Assembly: GCA_934168325.1 (NCBI GenBank) | Contig: CAKPNG010000028.1 | Location: 1 to 20,168 of the forward strand | Length of the DNA stretch: 20,168 bases | DNA from: an uncultured Bacilli bacterium | Lineage (GTDB): Bacteria > Bacillota_I > Bacilli_A > RFN20 > CAG-826 | Direction of reading: 5' to 3' | Position numbers and translations under genes: made by a program | Shown here: positions 8,190 through 16,166 of the stretch, in pieces | Layout: the number at the start of each line of letters is the position of its first letter | Position numbering within the stretch: position 1 is the first letter of the stretch | Notes under the pieces: model-generated | Seen by the model: the letters and a program-made list of their open reading frames with translations, nothing else | What the model was told of the DNA's origin: nothing | The model's database searches: none

Positions 8190-9138
8190 TTTTACTAGAG
8201 AAATTAAAGAAGAATTAACTTTAAGTTGGATTGATGTTACAAGTGATTTAAGAATATCATTACTTTCAGCATTTATTAGAGCAAATGGTATTATTTCTTT
8301 TTCTTATAGATGCGAAAACTTAACGTTAGAAGCTGATAATGCTCAAGTTATTAAATTTATTTATAAACAAATTAAAGAAACAAAAGAAGACATAGATATT
8401 CATTTTTATTTTCGCAAAACAATGAAATTTAATAAAAGCACAAGATATGCTATAGAAATTAAAGATGCTTCTAGTATTTTAGATATATGCAAAATTAATT
8501 TTTTAGAAAACAAAATAGCTTATTCTTTAACAGGTAAGGAAGATAAAATTAGAGCTTATTTGACTGGTTTATTTTTATCGAATGGAAGTTGTAATGATCC
8601 TAGTAGTACTAATTATCATTTAGAAATTTCTTTAAAAAATGAAGATTATGCTAAAGCCGTTCTTAAAATGATACAAAAAATTAAAACAAAGGATTTTAAT
8701 TTTAAACTTATTAAAAGAAGAAATAATTTCGTTATTTATATTAAAAAATCCGATTTAATCAGTGATTTTTTAAATTTTATTGATGCAAATGATGCTTGCT
8801 TTAAGTTTGAAAACACTAGAATGGATCGTGATTTATCTAATGTTACTAATAGACTTATTAATTGCGATGGCTATAACTATAATAAAAGTATCACAAATGC
8901 ACAAAAACAAATAAAAATGATAGATTTTATCGATGTCCATTTAGGAATTAAAAATATAACAAATGAAAAAGTAAGAAATTTATGTTATTTAAGAAAAGAA
9001 TTTCCTGAATATTCTTATTTAGAATTATCTAATGAACTTTCGAAAGTGTTGGAACAAAAAGTGAGTAAAAGTAATATTAATCATTTATTTAGAAAAATAA
9101 ATGAATTAGCCGAGAGATTAAATTATGAAGATAAGTGA
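8176..9138 (+). CDS. whiA: WhiA, DNA-binding developmental and cell-division regulator
   Basis: WhiA proteins join a degenerate LAGLIDADG homing-endonuclease fold to a C-terminal helix-turn-helix and act in cell division or, in Streptomyces, in sporulation. Here residues 1-110 form the first lobe (VSSFTREIKEEL start is typical), the YLTGLFLSNGSCNDP segment at 128-142 is the conserved second LAGLIDADG-like motif with YHLEI after it, and residues from about 225 to 315 hold the HTH region (NAQKQI, then YLELSNELS with SNINHLFRKINELAERL). The 320-residue length is normal. It overlaps the preceding gene by 14 bp and the next by 14 bp. rapZ and yvcK, which usually sit between trxB and whiA in Bacilli, are missing. 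The stop is TGA, direct evidence that TGA is not read as tryptophan in this genome. Confidence 0.95.
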   Translation: MKVSSFTREIKEELTLSWIDVTSDLRISLLSAFIRANGIISFSYRCENLTLEADNAQVIKFIYKQIKETKEDIDIHFYFRKTMKFNKSTRYAIEIKDASSILDICKINFLENKIAYSLTGKEDKIRAYLTGLFLSNGSCNDPSSTNYHLEISLKNEDYAKAVLKMIQKIKTKDFNFKLIKRRNNFVIYIKKSDLISDFLNFIDANDACFKFENTRMDRDLSNVTNRLINCDGYNYNKSITNAQKQIKMIDFIDVHLGIKNITNEKVRNLCYLRKEFPEYSYLELSNELSKVLEQKVSKSNINHLFRKINELAERLNYEDK

Positions 9139-9358
9139 TATTAATATTAACTATGAATTCGGAAGAAGGATACATTATTTAAGGAAACTTCAAAAAATCA
9201 CGATTGAAGAACTAGCTTTTAGATGTAATTTAAATAAAAATTATCTCGGTGATATTGAAAGAGGTAGAAGAAATCCTACTTTAGAAGTAATTGACAAAAT
9301 ATCTAAAGGATTAAATATTTCTTTAGAAAAGTTGTTTTCTGGAATTGGAATTAAATAA
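9125..9358 (+). CDS. Small XRE-family helix-turn-helix regulator
   Basis: A 77-residue protein that is essentially one Cro/C1-type HTH domain: FGRRIHYLRKLQKITIEELA, then LNKNYLGDIERGRRNPTLEVIDKISKGLNIS, ending in LEKLF. No dimerisation or sensor domain follows. It starts inside the end of whiA (14-bp overlap) with GAGAG about 8 nt upstream, so it is probably co-transcribed and translationally coupled as the last gene of the uvrA operon. Similar stand-alone XRE proteins occur widely and their targets are unknown. Its stop codon is 2 bp from that of the convergent lipoprotein gene. Confidence 0.9.
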   Translation: MKISDININYEFGRRIHYLRKLQKITIEELAFRCNLNKNYLGDIERGRRNPTLEVIDKISKGLNISLEKLFSGIGIK

Positions 9359-9360
9359 TC

Positions 9361-11046
9361 TTATATTTTAAATGTTACTACTTTTTCTGAAGCAGGAATT
9401 TCATTAATTCCACCTAAGGAACAAGTTATTTTTAGTTCGTTAACACTTGGTGAGGCACCCAATTCTTTTAATTTAAATGTTATTTGATTGGAATGTTGAG
9501 ATTTATTTAAAACTTCAATTAAAGATGAATCATATTTCCAATTATAATCAAGATTATAAGGATTGGTAGCAATAGCATTTATGGTAATTATGTCGCCAGG
9601 ATTAATTTTTTGATTCATAGGGATCGATGATGATAAATTTTCTATAAAAGTTTTATAATATTTATCGAAATTTAATGCATAATTATTATTTTTTCCGGTT
9701 ACACTAGCCTTTTGATATTTAGAAAATAAATCAAATGTATTGTATAGATCAATTAATTTCTTTTTAGTAGCATCTAAAGTTTTAAAAGATTCACCTTGTT
9801 CGTTTAATTTTTTATTTAAAGTATCGAAGTCATTAACAAAACTTATAACTGAACTAGTAGAATTATAGTTTTTAGAAACAATTTCTTTCCTTGTTTCAAA
9901 AAAATTAGATTCTAAATTTTTACCAGTGGTTATAAATTCACTTTTAATAAATGTATATGTATTTGTTTTACTTTTATTATTATCGACATAGTTGTATCTA
10001 GCAATAACTGAAAATTCTAGACTAGTAGTAATTCCATTATTTTCATTAACTTTTATAACAATATTATCTAATTCTTCAGGGAAAACTTGTTTTAAAAATC
10101 TTTGCAATAATTTATTGGAGACAGGATCACCTGTGTCTAGGTTCATAATTTTTTTGTAAATAGATTTCCAATTATAATTTAATAAGTAAGAACCAGCAGT
10201 TCCTAAAGAAATAGTTAACCCTTCAGGAGTAGAACTAGACACAAAAAATTTACTAATTATTTTTAATACTTCGTTTATAATAGTAAATATATTTTCTTTA
10301 TTATTATCGTTAGTATCAACGTTATTTGCATCATAAGCAATAGATGTTGATTGTATATCAACATTTGGAATTAAATTTTTTAAGTCATCAGGCTTTATAT
10401 TTGATGTATATAAAGTATCGTTATCACCAGCGTAGTGTTTTTTATTATTTGTATCAATAATTTTATCATCAGCCTTTATTGAATAATATAAAGATTCATC
10501 TCCTATATAATCTAGACTAAATCCTGAAAAATAGTTAGTATCAATCCTATTTAAGTTAGGTATTGCATTAAGTAATAATGGTATATAAGATGAAAAATCT
10601 TTTGGTTCTAATGGATAATCATAATTTATATTTAAATAAGCAATGTCGTTTAAAGTAAAATCTTTTATATCTTTTTTGTTATATTTAACATTAATATCTA
10701 AAGGTATAGTTAAAATTTCATTTTCTTTATAATCTGTAATATCGTTAGGAACTGCGTTAAAAATAATTTCAGAATTAAATTGAACGCCAGCTTCATAATT
10801 TTGTGAATAGATTGTATCAAATAGATTTTTTAATGTATTAATTAAAACAATATTATCAACTTTATCAGGTGAAGAGGAAGAATTACTTGAATTATCATTA
10901 GGTATTATTTGAGTAGTATTAGGCTCTATTTTGTTACCATTTTTATCATATTGTGCTTTTTCTTTAATAGTAAAAACATCACCACATGAAGTAAGTAGCG
11001 TAGCAATTTGTAAAAATAACAATAAACTAAATTTCTTCTTTTTCAT
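9361..11046 (-). CDS. Large putative surface lipoprotein, function unknown
   Basis: A 561-residue protein with a lipoprotein signal peptide: MKKKK, a hydrophobic stretch, then the lipobox L18-T19-S20-C21, where Lgt would attach diacylglycerol. A low-complexity Asn/Ser-rich linker follows (about 36-62). The rest is rich in Asn, Asp, Lys, Ile and Tyr with alternating beta-like segments. The C-terminal 80 residues (from about GDIITINAIATNP, with YNWKYDSSLIEV) resemble an Ig- or PKD-like beta domain, but I do not recognise a family. AGGA (11055-11058) sits 8 nt before the ATG, so unlike the divergent gene it has a normal leader. It faces the 11246-13691 pair across a 199-bp divergent promoter region, suggesting related surface functions. 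Function not assigned. Confidence 0.85.
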   Translation of the reverse strand: MKKKKFSLLLFLQIATLLTSCGDVFTIKEKAQYDKNGNKIEPNTTQIIPNDNSSNSSSSPDKVDNIVLINTLKNLFDTIYSQNYEAGVQFNSEIIFNAVPNDITDYKENEILTIPLDINVKYNKKDIKDFTLNDIAYLNINYDYPLEPKDFSSYIPLLLNAIPNLNRIDTNYFSGFSLDYIGDESLYYSIKADDKIIDTNNKKHYAGDNDTLYTSNIKPDDLKNLIPNVDIQSTSIAYDANNVDTNDNNKENIFTIINEVLKIISKFFVSSSTPEGLTISLGTAGSYLLNYNWKSIYKKIMNLDTGDPVSNKLLQRFLKQVFPEELDNIVIKVNENNGITTSLEFSVIARYNYVDNNKSKTNTYTFIKSEFITTGKNLESNFFETRKEIVSKNYNSTSSVISFVNDFDTLNKKLNEQGESFKTLDATKKKLIDLYNTFDLFSKYQKASVTGKNNNYALNFDKYYKTFIENLSSSIPMNQKINPGDIITINAIATNPYNLDYNWKYDSSLIEVLNKSQHSNQITFKLKELGASPSVNELKITCSLGGINEIPASEKVVTFKI

Positions 11047-11245
11047 TTGCTTATTCCTACTAATATTTTATATATATTTTTAAGATAATGAAATATTAAT
11101 GTTATGATAGTTTTAGTTAATAAGCTTAAGTATTTGATTATTTTAATAATAATAGATTTATAATGGCAATATTTAGAAATATGCGATTACATCGCTAGAA
11201 TTTACATTAATTGACTAATAAATTATCTATTATTATAATTATTAT
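11047..11245. promoter_or_regulatory. Divergent intergenic region of the surface-protein island
   Basis: This 199-bp gap serves the minus-strand lipoprotein and the plus-strand membrane pair. The minus strand shows a TATAAA-like box near 11070-11076, about 25 nt before the lipoprotein ATG, with AGGA between them. The plus strand carries a strong promoter at 11211-11239. Between them lies a short hairpin, GCGAT-TAC-ATCGC (11183-11195), the most GC-rich spot of the gap and a possible regulator site. No small gene is apparent. Confidence 0.5.
11211..11245 (+). promoter_or_regulatory. Near-consensus promoter giving a leaderless transcript
   Basis: TTGACT (11211-11216), a 17-nt spacer, then TATAAT (11234-11239). 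The expected start of transcription, 7 nt after the -10 box, falls exactly on the A of the ATG at 11246. There is no Shine-Dalgarno sequence between promoter and start codon. This is the clearest of the leaderless-type promoters in the window. Confidence 0.7.
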
Positions 11246-12256
11246 ATGTATAAAAGAAACGTTATTAAAAAAATAGTATTTTGTTTAATAGCTGCTATTG
11301 GAATTAGTACTGGAGGAGTTGTTGGAGCTATTTTAGGCGAACGTTTTAACACCTCTAATTTACCTAAGGCCAATAAAAACGAAGTTAAAGTAGATGATAT
11401 TTCTTTTTTAGTAAATGAATTTAATAATTATATAGTAGGTAATAGTATAGAAAATATTGATTTTTCTAAAATTAAACGTTTTTCAGTGACTGATTATGTG
11501 AACATTTCTATTAATAAATTTTTGAATGAAAATTCATCTTCGATTATTTCAATAGGAAATAGTAAAACAGCCGGAACAATTAAAATAAATCAAAATATAG
11601 CTACATCGTTTATTAAAAATAATGATCATTTTTTTAAAGAAAGAATATCGTATTCCGATACAGTTAAACTAGCTAATAGATTTTATAATTTTGATATTTT
11701 AAGTGGGTTTAGCGGGGTTATTGATGAAAATAAGTATGTTTTTGATGGAGAAGTAACAGATAATTATTGCGCTAAATATAATAAAAATTATAAAAAATAT
11801 ACATCAGAAGATCATTTAAATTATTTTGGTGTTAACTTAAATTATCCTGTTTCTTATATAATTTGTAATGATGCATTATTAAATTCTACAATGATAAATG
11901 ATAAAAAATACAATAGTTCAATTTTATTGAATAATAATGTATATGAAATTACATTAGCTTTAGATGCAAGTAAATCAACAATTAAATATCGAAAAGAAAT
12001 TTTATCAACTATAACTACAGATCAAGAAAATGGTAAACAAGTCGAACCTCGATTTACTAGTGTTTTATTAAAGTTTTATTTAGATAGAGAACTGAATTTG
12101 ATTGAATATAAAACATATGAGAATTATTGGATTAAAAAATTTGGCTGGAACGAGATGAATGGTGAAGCTAGATATATTGTTCAAAAAAACGAAAATATCT
12201 TAAACATACCAAATTTAGAAACTAATATTGATTACAAGGTACTTTATGAGAAATAA
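11246..12256 (+). CDS. Membrane-anchored extracytoplasmic protein, function unknown
   Basis: A 336-residue protein with a positively charged start (MYKRNVIKK) and one hydrophobic segment at about 10-30, rich in Gly/Ala, followed by GERFN with no clear signal-peptidase site; it is probably a signal anchor with the remainder outside. The outer part is Asn/Lys/Tyr-rich and mixes short helices with beta-like stretches. It contains no motif I recognise. It overlaps the next gene by 11 bp, so the two are probably made together and may act as a pair. The start is fixed by a promoter whose predicted +1 is the A of this ATG. No family is assigned; roles in envelope assembly or adhesion are guesses. 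Confidence 0.8.
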   Translation: MYKRNVIKKIVFCLIAAIGISTGGVVGAILGERFNTSNLPKANKNEVKVDDISFLVNEFNNYIVGNSIENIDFSKIKRFSVTDYVNISINKFLNENSSSIISIGNSKTAGTIKINQNIATSFIKNNDHFFKERISYSDTVKLANRFYNFDILSGFSGVIDENKYVFDGEVTDNYCAKYNKNYKKYTSEDHLNYFGVNLNYPVSYIICNDALLNSTMINDKKYNSSILLNNNVYEITLALDASKSTIKYRKEILSTITTDQENGKQVEPRFTSVLLKFYLDRELNLIEYKTYENYWIKKFGWNEMNGEARYIVQKNENILNIPNLETNIDYKVLYEK

Positions 12257-13691
12257 AATGAGAACTTTTATAAAATATTTACTTATATTTTTAATACCAT
12301 TTTGTATTAGTTTTTCATTGTTTTTTGGTGCTTATCCAGTAATTCAAAGAAATTTAAATGAAAATAAAATAAGTAATGAAGATAAATTCTTTAATGAACT
12401 TAAAAATATCAATACATATTCTATTAAAGATGCGAATTTAACTTTATATAAGATAAATAATGAGCTTGAGTCTAAACCTATTTCAGATGTTTATAATATA
12501 AATTTAAATATTAATATTAATCCTTTAGATAGTTTAGATATAAAAGCTAACGGAAGAATTCATATTAAATATAGTAATGCAAAAGGTATAAATAATTTAG
12601 ATATTTTAGATACAAATTTTACATACTTTGATAAAAATATTTATTTTGATAATTTTGGATTAATTTATAATAAACCAATATATATTAATATAGATAATCT
12701 TTATAATTTATTTACTAATTTTGCTTATCGATTACCAGAGAGTCTTGATTTAGATGGTTTTATTAATTGCTTATCTGATATTAAAGAAATAAAAGAAGCA
12801 AATAGTGATTTTGTTATATATAAAACAAAGTCATTTTTATTAAATTATAATGATAATAAATTGGTTCTTAGAGCAGATGAAAATTATGTATTAAATAGTA
12901 TTTTTACTTTAGCTAATGAAGATATAAAGATAAATGATGATTATTATTTAAGAGTTAATATTAGTAATATTAAAAAAGGTACTGTAGTTTCGGTAATTAA
13001 GCCTAATAAAGAATTTAATAATATGGATAATTTAATAGAGGCGATTGTGAATAGAAATAATAAGATCAAAGTAGATAAAGGTAGTTCGATTAATATAAAT
13101 GAATTTTCAATTGAATATTTGAATAAAATCAATATAACTTCTAATAATTTGAGAGTTGATGATGATTTGAAAGGTAATTTCTATATTTATAATCCTAATG
13201 AAATAAAATTAAATCTAACTAACTTAGTTAATCTTTCTATTAAAGGTGATATAAGAATTTATGATAATAAAATTTATTTTCAAAGCTTCTTAGATGAGAA
13301 TAAATCATATATAGATTTAAATATTTTATTAAACGAAATGAAAAAGAATAAAATTCCAACTGGGGATTTTACATATTTTTATAATAAGTTAAATAAAGAT
13401 TCTACATATTCTATAATCAATCAAATTAATAGTAGTGATAATAGTAGTGTTATAACTTTAAATAATAATTTAGAAAATAAAGATTCTTATATTAATTTTT
13501 ATCATCAAAATAAAAATCTCACTAATATTAATTTAACTAACTTTGTAATAGATGATTTTGTAGTTAATACAAATTTAATATTAAGTGAGACTTATAATAG
13601 CTTTGAAAACGATTATAATAATTTTAATAGTTCTGAATATATTGACAAAACTGATATATTAATTAGTTTATTTATTTCTTGCTTTGCTTAG
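12246..13691 (+). CDS. Asn-rich membrane-anchored extracytoplasmic protein, function unknown
   Basis: The likely start is the ATG at 12246: AAGG at 12237-12240 lies 5 nt before it, and it overlaps the previous gene by 11 bp; another ATG is at 12258. The product (about 481 residues) begins with a basic segment and one hydrophobic helix (KYLLIFLIPFCISFSLFFGAY), then a long exported region very rich in Asn, Ile, Asp and Tyr. Repeated alternating patterns such as LNININPL, LDIKANGRIHIKY and KGNFYIYNPNEIKLNL suggest stacked beta strands, in the manner of lipid-binding or bridge-like envelope proteins, but no family is recognised. The final residues (ILISLFISCFA) are hydrophobic and are encoded in a 20-bp overlap with the end of the convergent P-type ATPase gene, so the natural C-terminus may have been altered. 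Confidence 0.8.
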   Translation: MRNKMRTFIKYLLIFLIPFCISFSLFFGAYPVIQRNLNENKISNEDKFFNELKNINTYSIKDANLTLYKINNELESKPISDVYNINLNININPLDSLDIKANGRIHIKYSNAKGINNLDILDTNFTYFDKNIYFDNFGLIYNKPIYINIDNLYNLFTNFAYRLPESLDLDGFINCLSDIKEIKEANSDFVIYKTKSFLLNYNDNKLVLRADENYVLNSIFTLANEDIKINDDYYLRVNISNIKKGTVVSVIKPNKEFNNMDNLIEAIVNRNNKIKVDKGSSININEFSIEYLNKINITSNNLRVDDDLKGNFYIYNPNEIKLNLTNLVNLSIKGDIRIYDNKIYFQSFLDENKSYIDLNILLNEMKKNKIPTGDFTYFYNKLNKDSTYSIINQINSSDNSSVITLNNNLENKDSYINFYHQNKNLTNINLTNFVIDDFVVNTNLILSETYNSFENDYNNFNSSEYIDKTDILISLFISCFA

Positions 13692-15582
13692 GTTTAAATA
13701 ACATTAATCGTAATGAATTTATAACACATAAGAATGTTACTCCAACATCACCAAAAATAGCAAACCACATACCGAAATTTCCAAGTACTCCACTTACTGA
13801 TAATACCATAACTAAAACCTTAATAAGTATAGAGAATATAATATTTTCATATGCAACAAATAATGTGCGATTAGCAAGCTTTTTGATAATATTAATGGTA
13901 TTTAGATCGTCGTTTAGTAATACAACATCGCTAGCTTCAATAGCTGCATCACTTCCTAATGCACCCATTGAAATACCTAAATCTGCTAACTTTAAACTTA
14001 ATGCATCATTTACTCCATCACCTACAAAACCAACAACTGATTTTTTAGATTTATTCTTTAATATGACTTCTAATTTTTCACCTTTTTCATTAGGCAATAA
14101 ATCAGCGTAGACGTGGTTTATATTGACTTCTTTTGCAACATCGTTTGCTATACTTATATTGTCACCAGTAAGCATATAAACATTGTTAATTTTATTTTTA
14201 TAAAATTCAGAAATAGCTAATTTTGATGAAGGCTTAATTAGATCTTTAATAATAATTGAACCTATAAATTTATTATCATAATTGATATAAATTATCGTAC
14301 CAATTTCATCTGCTTTAATATAATCTAAGTTAAATTTATTCATTAATTTATCATTACCAACATATAAAGGAAGATTATTATAATTTAATTTAATTCCCAT
14401 CCCATCAACTTGGGTATAATCCGTAATAGAAGAAGATGATAAAGAAATATTGGATGCTTTTCTTTTAATAGCTAAAGCAATTGGATGATTTGAATAATAT
14501 TCTCCTGCAAGAGCAAGTTCTAACATATTATAATTTTTATTATTTTGAATGGTTTTATAAACTTCAAAATTACCCATTGTAACTGTCCCAGTTTTATCCA
14601 AAACCAAAGTATCCAATTTATTTAATTTTTCAATATAAACACTACCTTTTATTAAAGCTTTAAATTTACTAGCTTGTCCTATTCCTACAAAAAAAGCCAT
14701 AGGAACGCTAATAATTAAACTACATGGACAACTAACAACTAAGAAAGTAGCACCTCTATAAATCCAAGTTGACGATACGCTTGTATTACTAATTCCTAAA
14801 AATAATGGTGGAATAATTGCCACTAAAAAAGCTAAAGCAACTACAATTGGTGTATAAAAATGAGCAAATTTAGATATAAATTTTTCTTCTTTTGTTTTAG
14901 TATTTGTGGCGTTTTCTACCATTTCAAGTACTTTAGAAAGTGTTGAATTATAGAAAGTAGTTGTACTTTTTATAATAAGAGGAGAAGAAGAATTTATTAC
15001 ACCACTTATAATTTTATCTCCAGGAGCAACTTTTTTAGGTAAAGATTCACCTGTCATTGAAGAAGTGTCTAAATTACTATTTCCTTCTATAATAACTCCA
15101 TCTAAAGGAATTCTTTCTCCAGGTTTTACTATAAACAAATCTCCGATATTGACATCGTATGGATCTACAGTAGTTTCTATTCCATCTTTATAAAGAGTAA
15201 CTGAATCAGGTCGCATACTTAATACTGATTTAACACTATCTTTAGATTTATCGTAGCCTATATCTTCTATATATTCACCAATTCTAAAGAAGACAATAAC
15301 TGCAAGACCTTCTATATATTCACCTATAGCAAATGCTGCTATAGTAGCTATAAGTGTAAGAGTTACTTCGTTAAAGATATCACCTTTAATAATTCGTTTA
15401 TACGCTTTAATTAAATAAGGAAAAGATACGAATAAATAAACTGCTAAAGCTATAGGCAAGATAACGACTAAATCTATTGAATGACTTAAAATTGTTACAT
15501 CATGACAAGCAAGGTGTAATGTAAGTGTGATTATTAAGGTAATAATTCCAATTACAATAGAAATAATATTATATTTTTTCAT
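13672..15582 (-). CDS. cadA: Zinc/cadmium-exporting P1B-type ATPase (ZntA/CadA type) without its own HMA domain
   Basis: Exports Zn2+, Cd2+ or Pb2+ using ATP. The 636 residues carry all eight membrane helices and the catalytic set: TGES, the CPC site as SCPCSLIISVP in helix 6, DKTGT, the SNHP nucleotide-binding motif, MLTGDN and GDGVND. Selectivity residues fit type IB-2: CPC-x4-S-x-P, N-x7-K in helix 7 (NIIFSILIK), and D-x-G-x7-N in helix 8 (DVGVTFLCVIN). This differs from the copper signature of the pump at the left edge. The N-terminal HMA domain usual for CadA is absent; instead a separate HMA protein is encoded immediately upstream (1 bp gap). It is the last gene of a three-gene operon under an ArsR/SmtB regulator. 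The 3' end overlaps the convergent gene by 20 bp. Confidence 0.95.
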   Translation of the reverse strand: MKKYNIISIVIGIITLIITLTLHLACHDVTILSHSIDLVVILPIALAVYLFVSFPYLIKAYKRIIKGDIFNEVTLTLIATIAAFAIGEYIEGLAVIVFFRIGEYIEDIGYDKSKDSVKSVLSMRPDSVTLYKDGIETTVDPYDVNIGDLFIVKPGERIPLDGVIIEGNSNLDTSSMTGESLPKKVAPGDKIISGVINSSSPLIIKSTTTFYNSTLSKVLEMVENATNTKTKEEKFISKFAHFYTPIVVALAFLVAIIPPLFLGISNTSVSSTWIYRGATFLVVSCPCSLIISVPMAFFVGIGQASKFKALIKGSVYIEKLNKLDTLVLDKTGTVTMGNFEVYKTIQNNKNYNMLELALAGEYYSNHPIALAIKRKASNISLSSSSITDYTQVDGMGIKLNYNNLPLYVGNDKLMNKFNLDYIKADEIGTIIYINYDNKFIGSIIIKDLIKPSSKLAISEFYKNKINNVYMLTGDNISIANDVAKEVNINHVYADLLPNEKGEKLEVILKNKSKKSVVGFVGDGVNDALSLKLADLGISMGALGSDAAIEASDVVLLNDDLNTINIIKKLANRTLFVAYENIIFSILIKVLVMVLSVSGVLGNFGMWFAIFGDVGVTFLCVINSLRLMLFKPKQSKK

Positions 15583-15583
15583 A

Positions 15584-15796
15584 TTATTTTATTCTCTTAA
15601 GTTCAACCCCATCTTCAAAATCCCTGCAGATTTCAAATATTTTTTCTAAATTTGATTCTTCGCAGTTTAAAAGTAGTTTTTTAGTCATAAAATTGATATT
15701 ACAATTTCCACCATTTAATGACTTATTTATTTTTCTTTCGAGTTCGTTTGCACAGTTGGCACAATCGAGTCCTTTTAAAATAAAAATGTATTCCAT
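15584..15796 (-). CDS. Stand-alone HMA-domain metal-binding protein
   Basis: A 70-residue protein that is one heavy-metal-associated domain: GLDCANCANELERKI at about 9-23 supplies the metal-binding CxxC (C12 and C15), preceded by Asp as in Zn/Cd pump domains rather than the GMTC of copper chaperones. The rest fits the ferredoxin-like fold in length. It lies between the zinc-sensor gene and the P-type ATPase gene with 1-bp gaps on both sides and has a strong AAAGGAGG site overlapping the end of the regulator gene. It most likely delivers metal to, or regulates, the adjacent ATPase, which lacks this domain. The gene looks like the detached N-terminal domain of CadA/ZntA, either an ancestral separate arrangement or a split fusion. 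Confidence 0.9.
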   Translation of the reverse strand: MEYIFILKGLDCANCANELERKINKSLNGGNCNINFMTKKLLLNCEESNLEKIFEICRDFEDGVELKRIK

Positions 15797-15797
15797 A

Positions 15798-16148
15798 TTA
15801 TTTTTCCTCCTTTAAATGTCTTCTTGCAGTTTCAATGATAATTGAAACATGTTCATCATCAAGAGAGTAAAAGACATTTTTACCTTTCTTTCTATATTTA
15901 ACTATTTTGTTATCTCTTAAAGTTTTAAGTTGATGTGAAACGCTAGATTTTGACATGTTAACAACCGCACATAAATCATTAACACTCAGTTCCCTATTAT
16001 CTAATGCCCATATGATTTCTAATCTTGTTGAATCTGCAAAAATTTTAAAGAAATCACTAATGTCATAGATTTCTGAATCATCTATCATTTCTTTTTTAGC
16101 TTGTTTTACTATTTTTTCATCGTATAGTGGTATATTTATTTGTTCCAT
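15798..16148 (-). CDS. ArsR/SmtB-family zinc-responsive repressor
   Basis: A winged-helix metal sensor of 116 residues that would repress its own operon until zinc binds. The start is the ATG at 16148, preceded by AAAGGAG at 6 nt; a longer frame reaches 16196 but runs through the operator and promoter and is not used. The recognition helix region reads LSVNDLCAVVNMSKSSVSHQLKTLRDNKIV. At the C-terminal helix D98-x-H100-x10-H111-x2-E114 matches the alpha-5 zinc site of SmtB/CzrA exactly. The cysteines of the alpha-3 (CadC/ArsR) cadmium/lead site are missing, leaving a lone Cys in DLCAV. I infer a Zn2+ (or Co2+/Ni2+) sensor. A perfect palindromic operator lies in its promoter. HMA protein and ATPase genes follow with 1-bp gaps. 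Confidence 0.94.
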   Translation of the reverse strand: MEQINIPLYDEKIVKQAKKEMIDDSEIYDISDFFKIFADSTRLEIIWALDNRELSVNDLCAVVNMSKSSVSHQLKTLRDNKIVKYRKKGKNVFYSLDDEHVSIIIETARRHLKEEK

Positions 16149-16166
16149 AAATCTCCTTTCATTAAT

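Noticed and set aside
9125..9138. Possible use of TGA as tryptophan (Mycoplasma-type code)
   Set aside because: whiA terminates at TGA at its family-typical length, the next gene overlaps that stop, and conserved Trp codons are TGG.
12228..12245. TTG start for the second anchored protein
   Set aside because: The ATG at 12246 has AAGG at the right distance and is a far more likely start.
13679..14110. Plus-strand open frame inside the zinc ATPase gene
   Set aside because: Antisense to conserved catalytic motifs of the P-type ATPase; no independent support.
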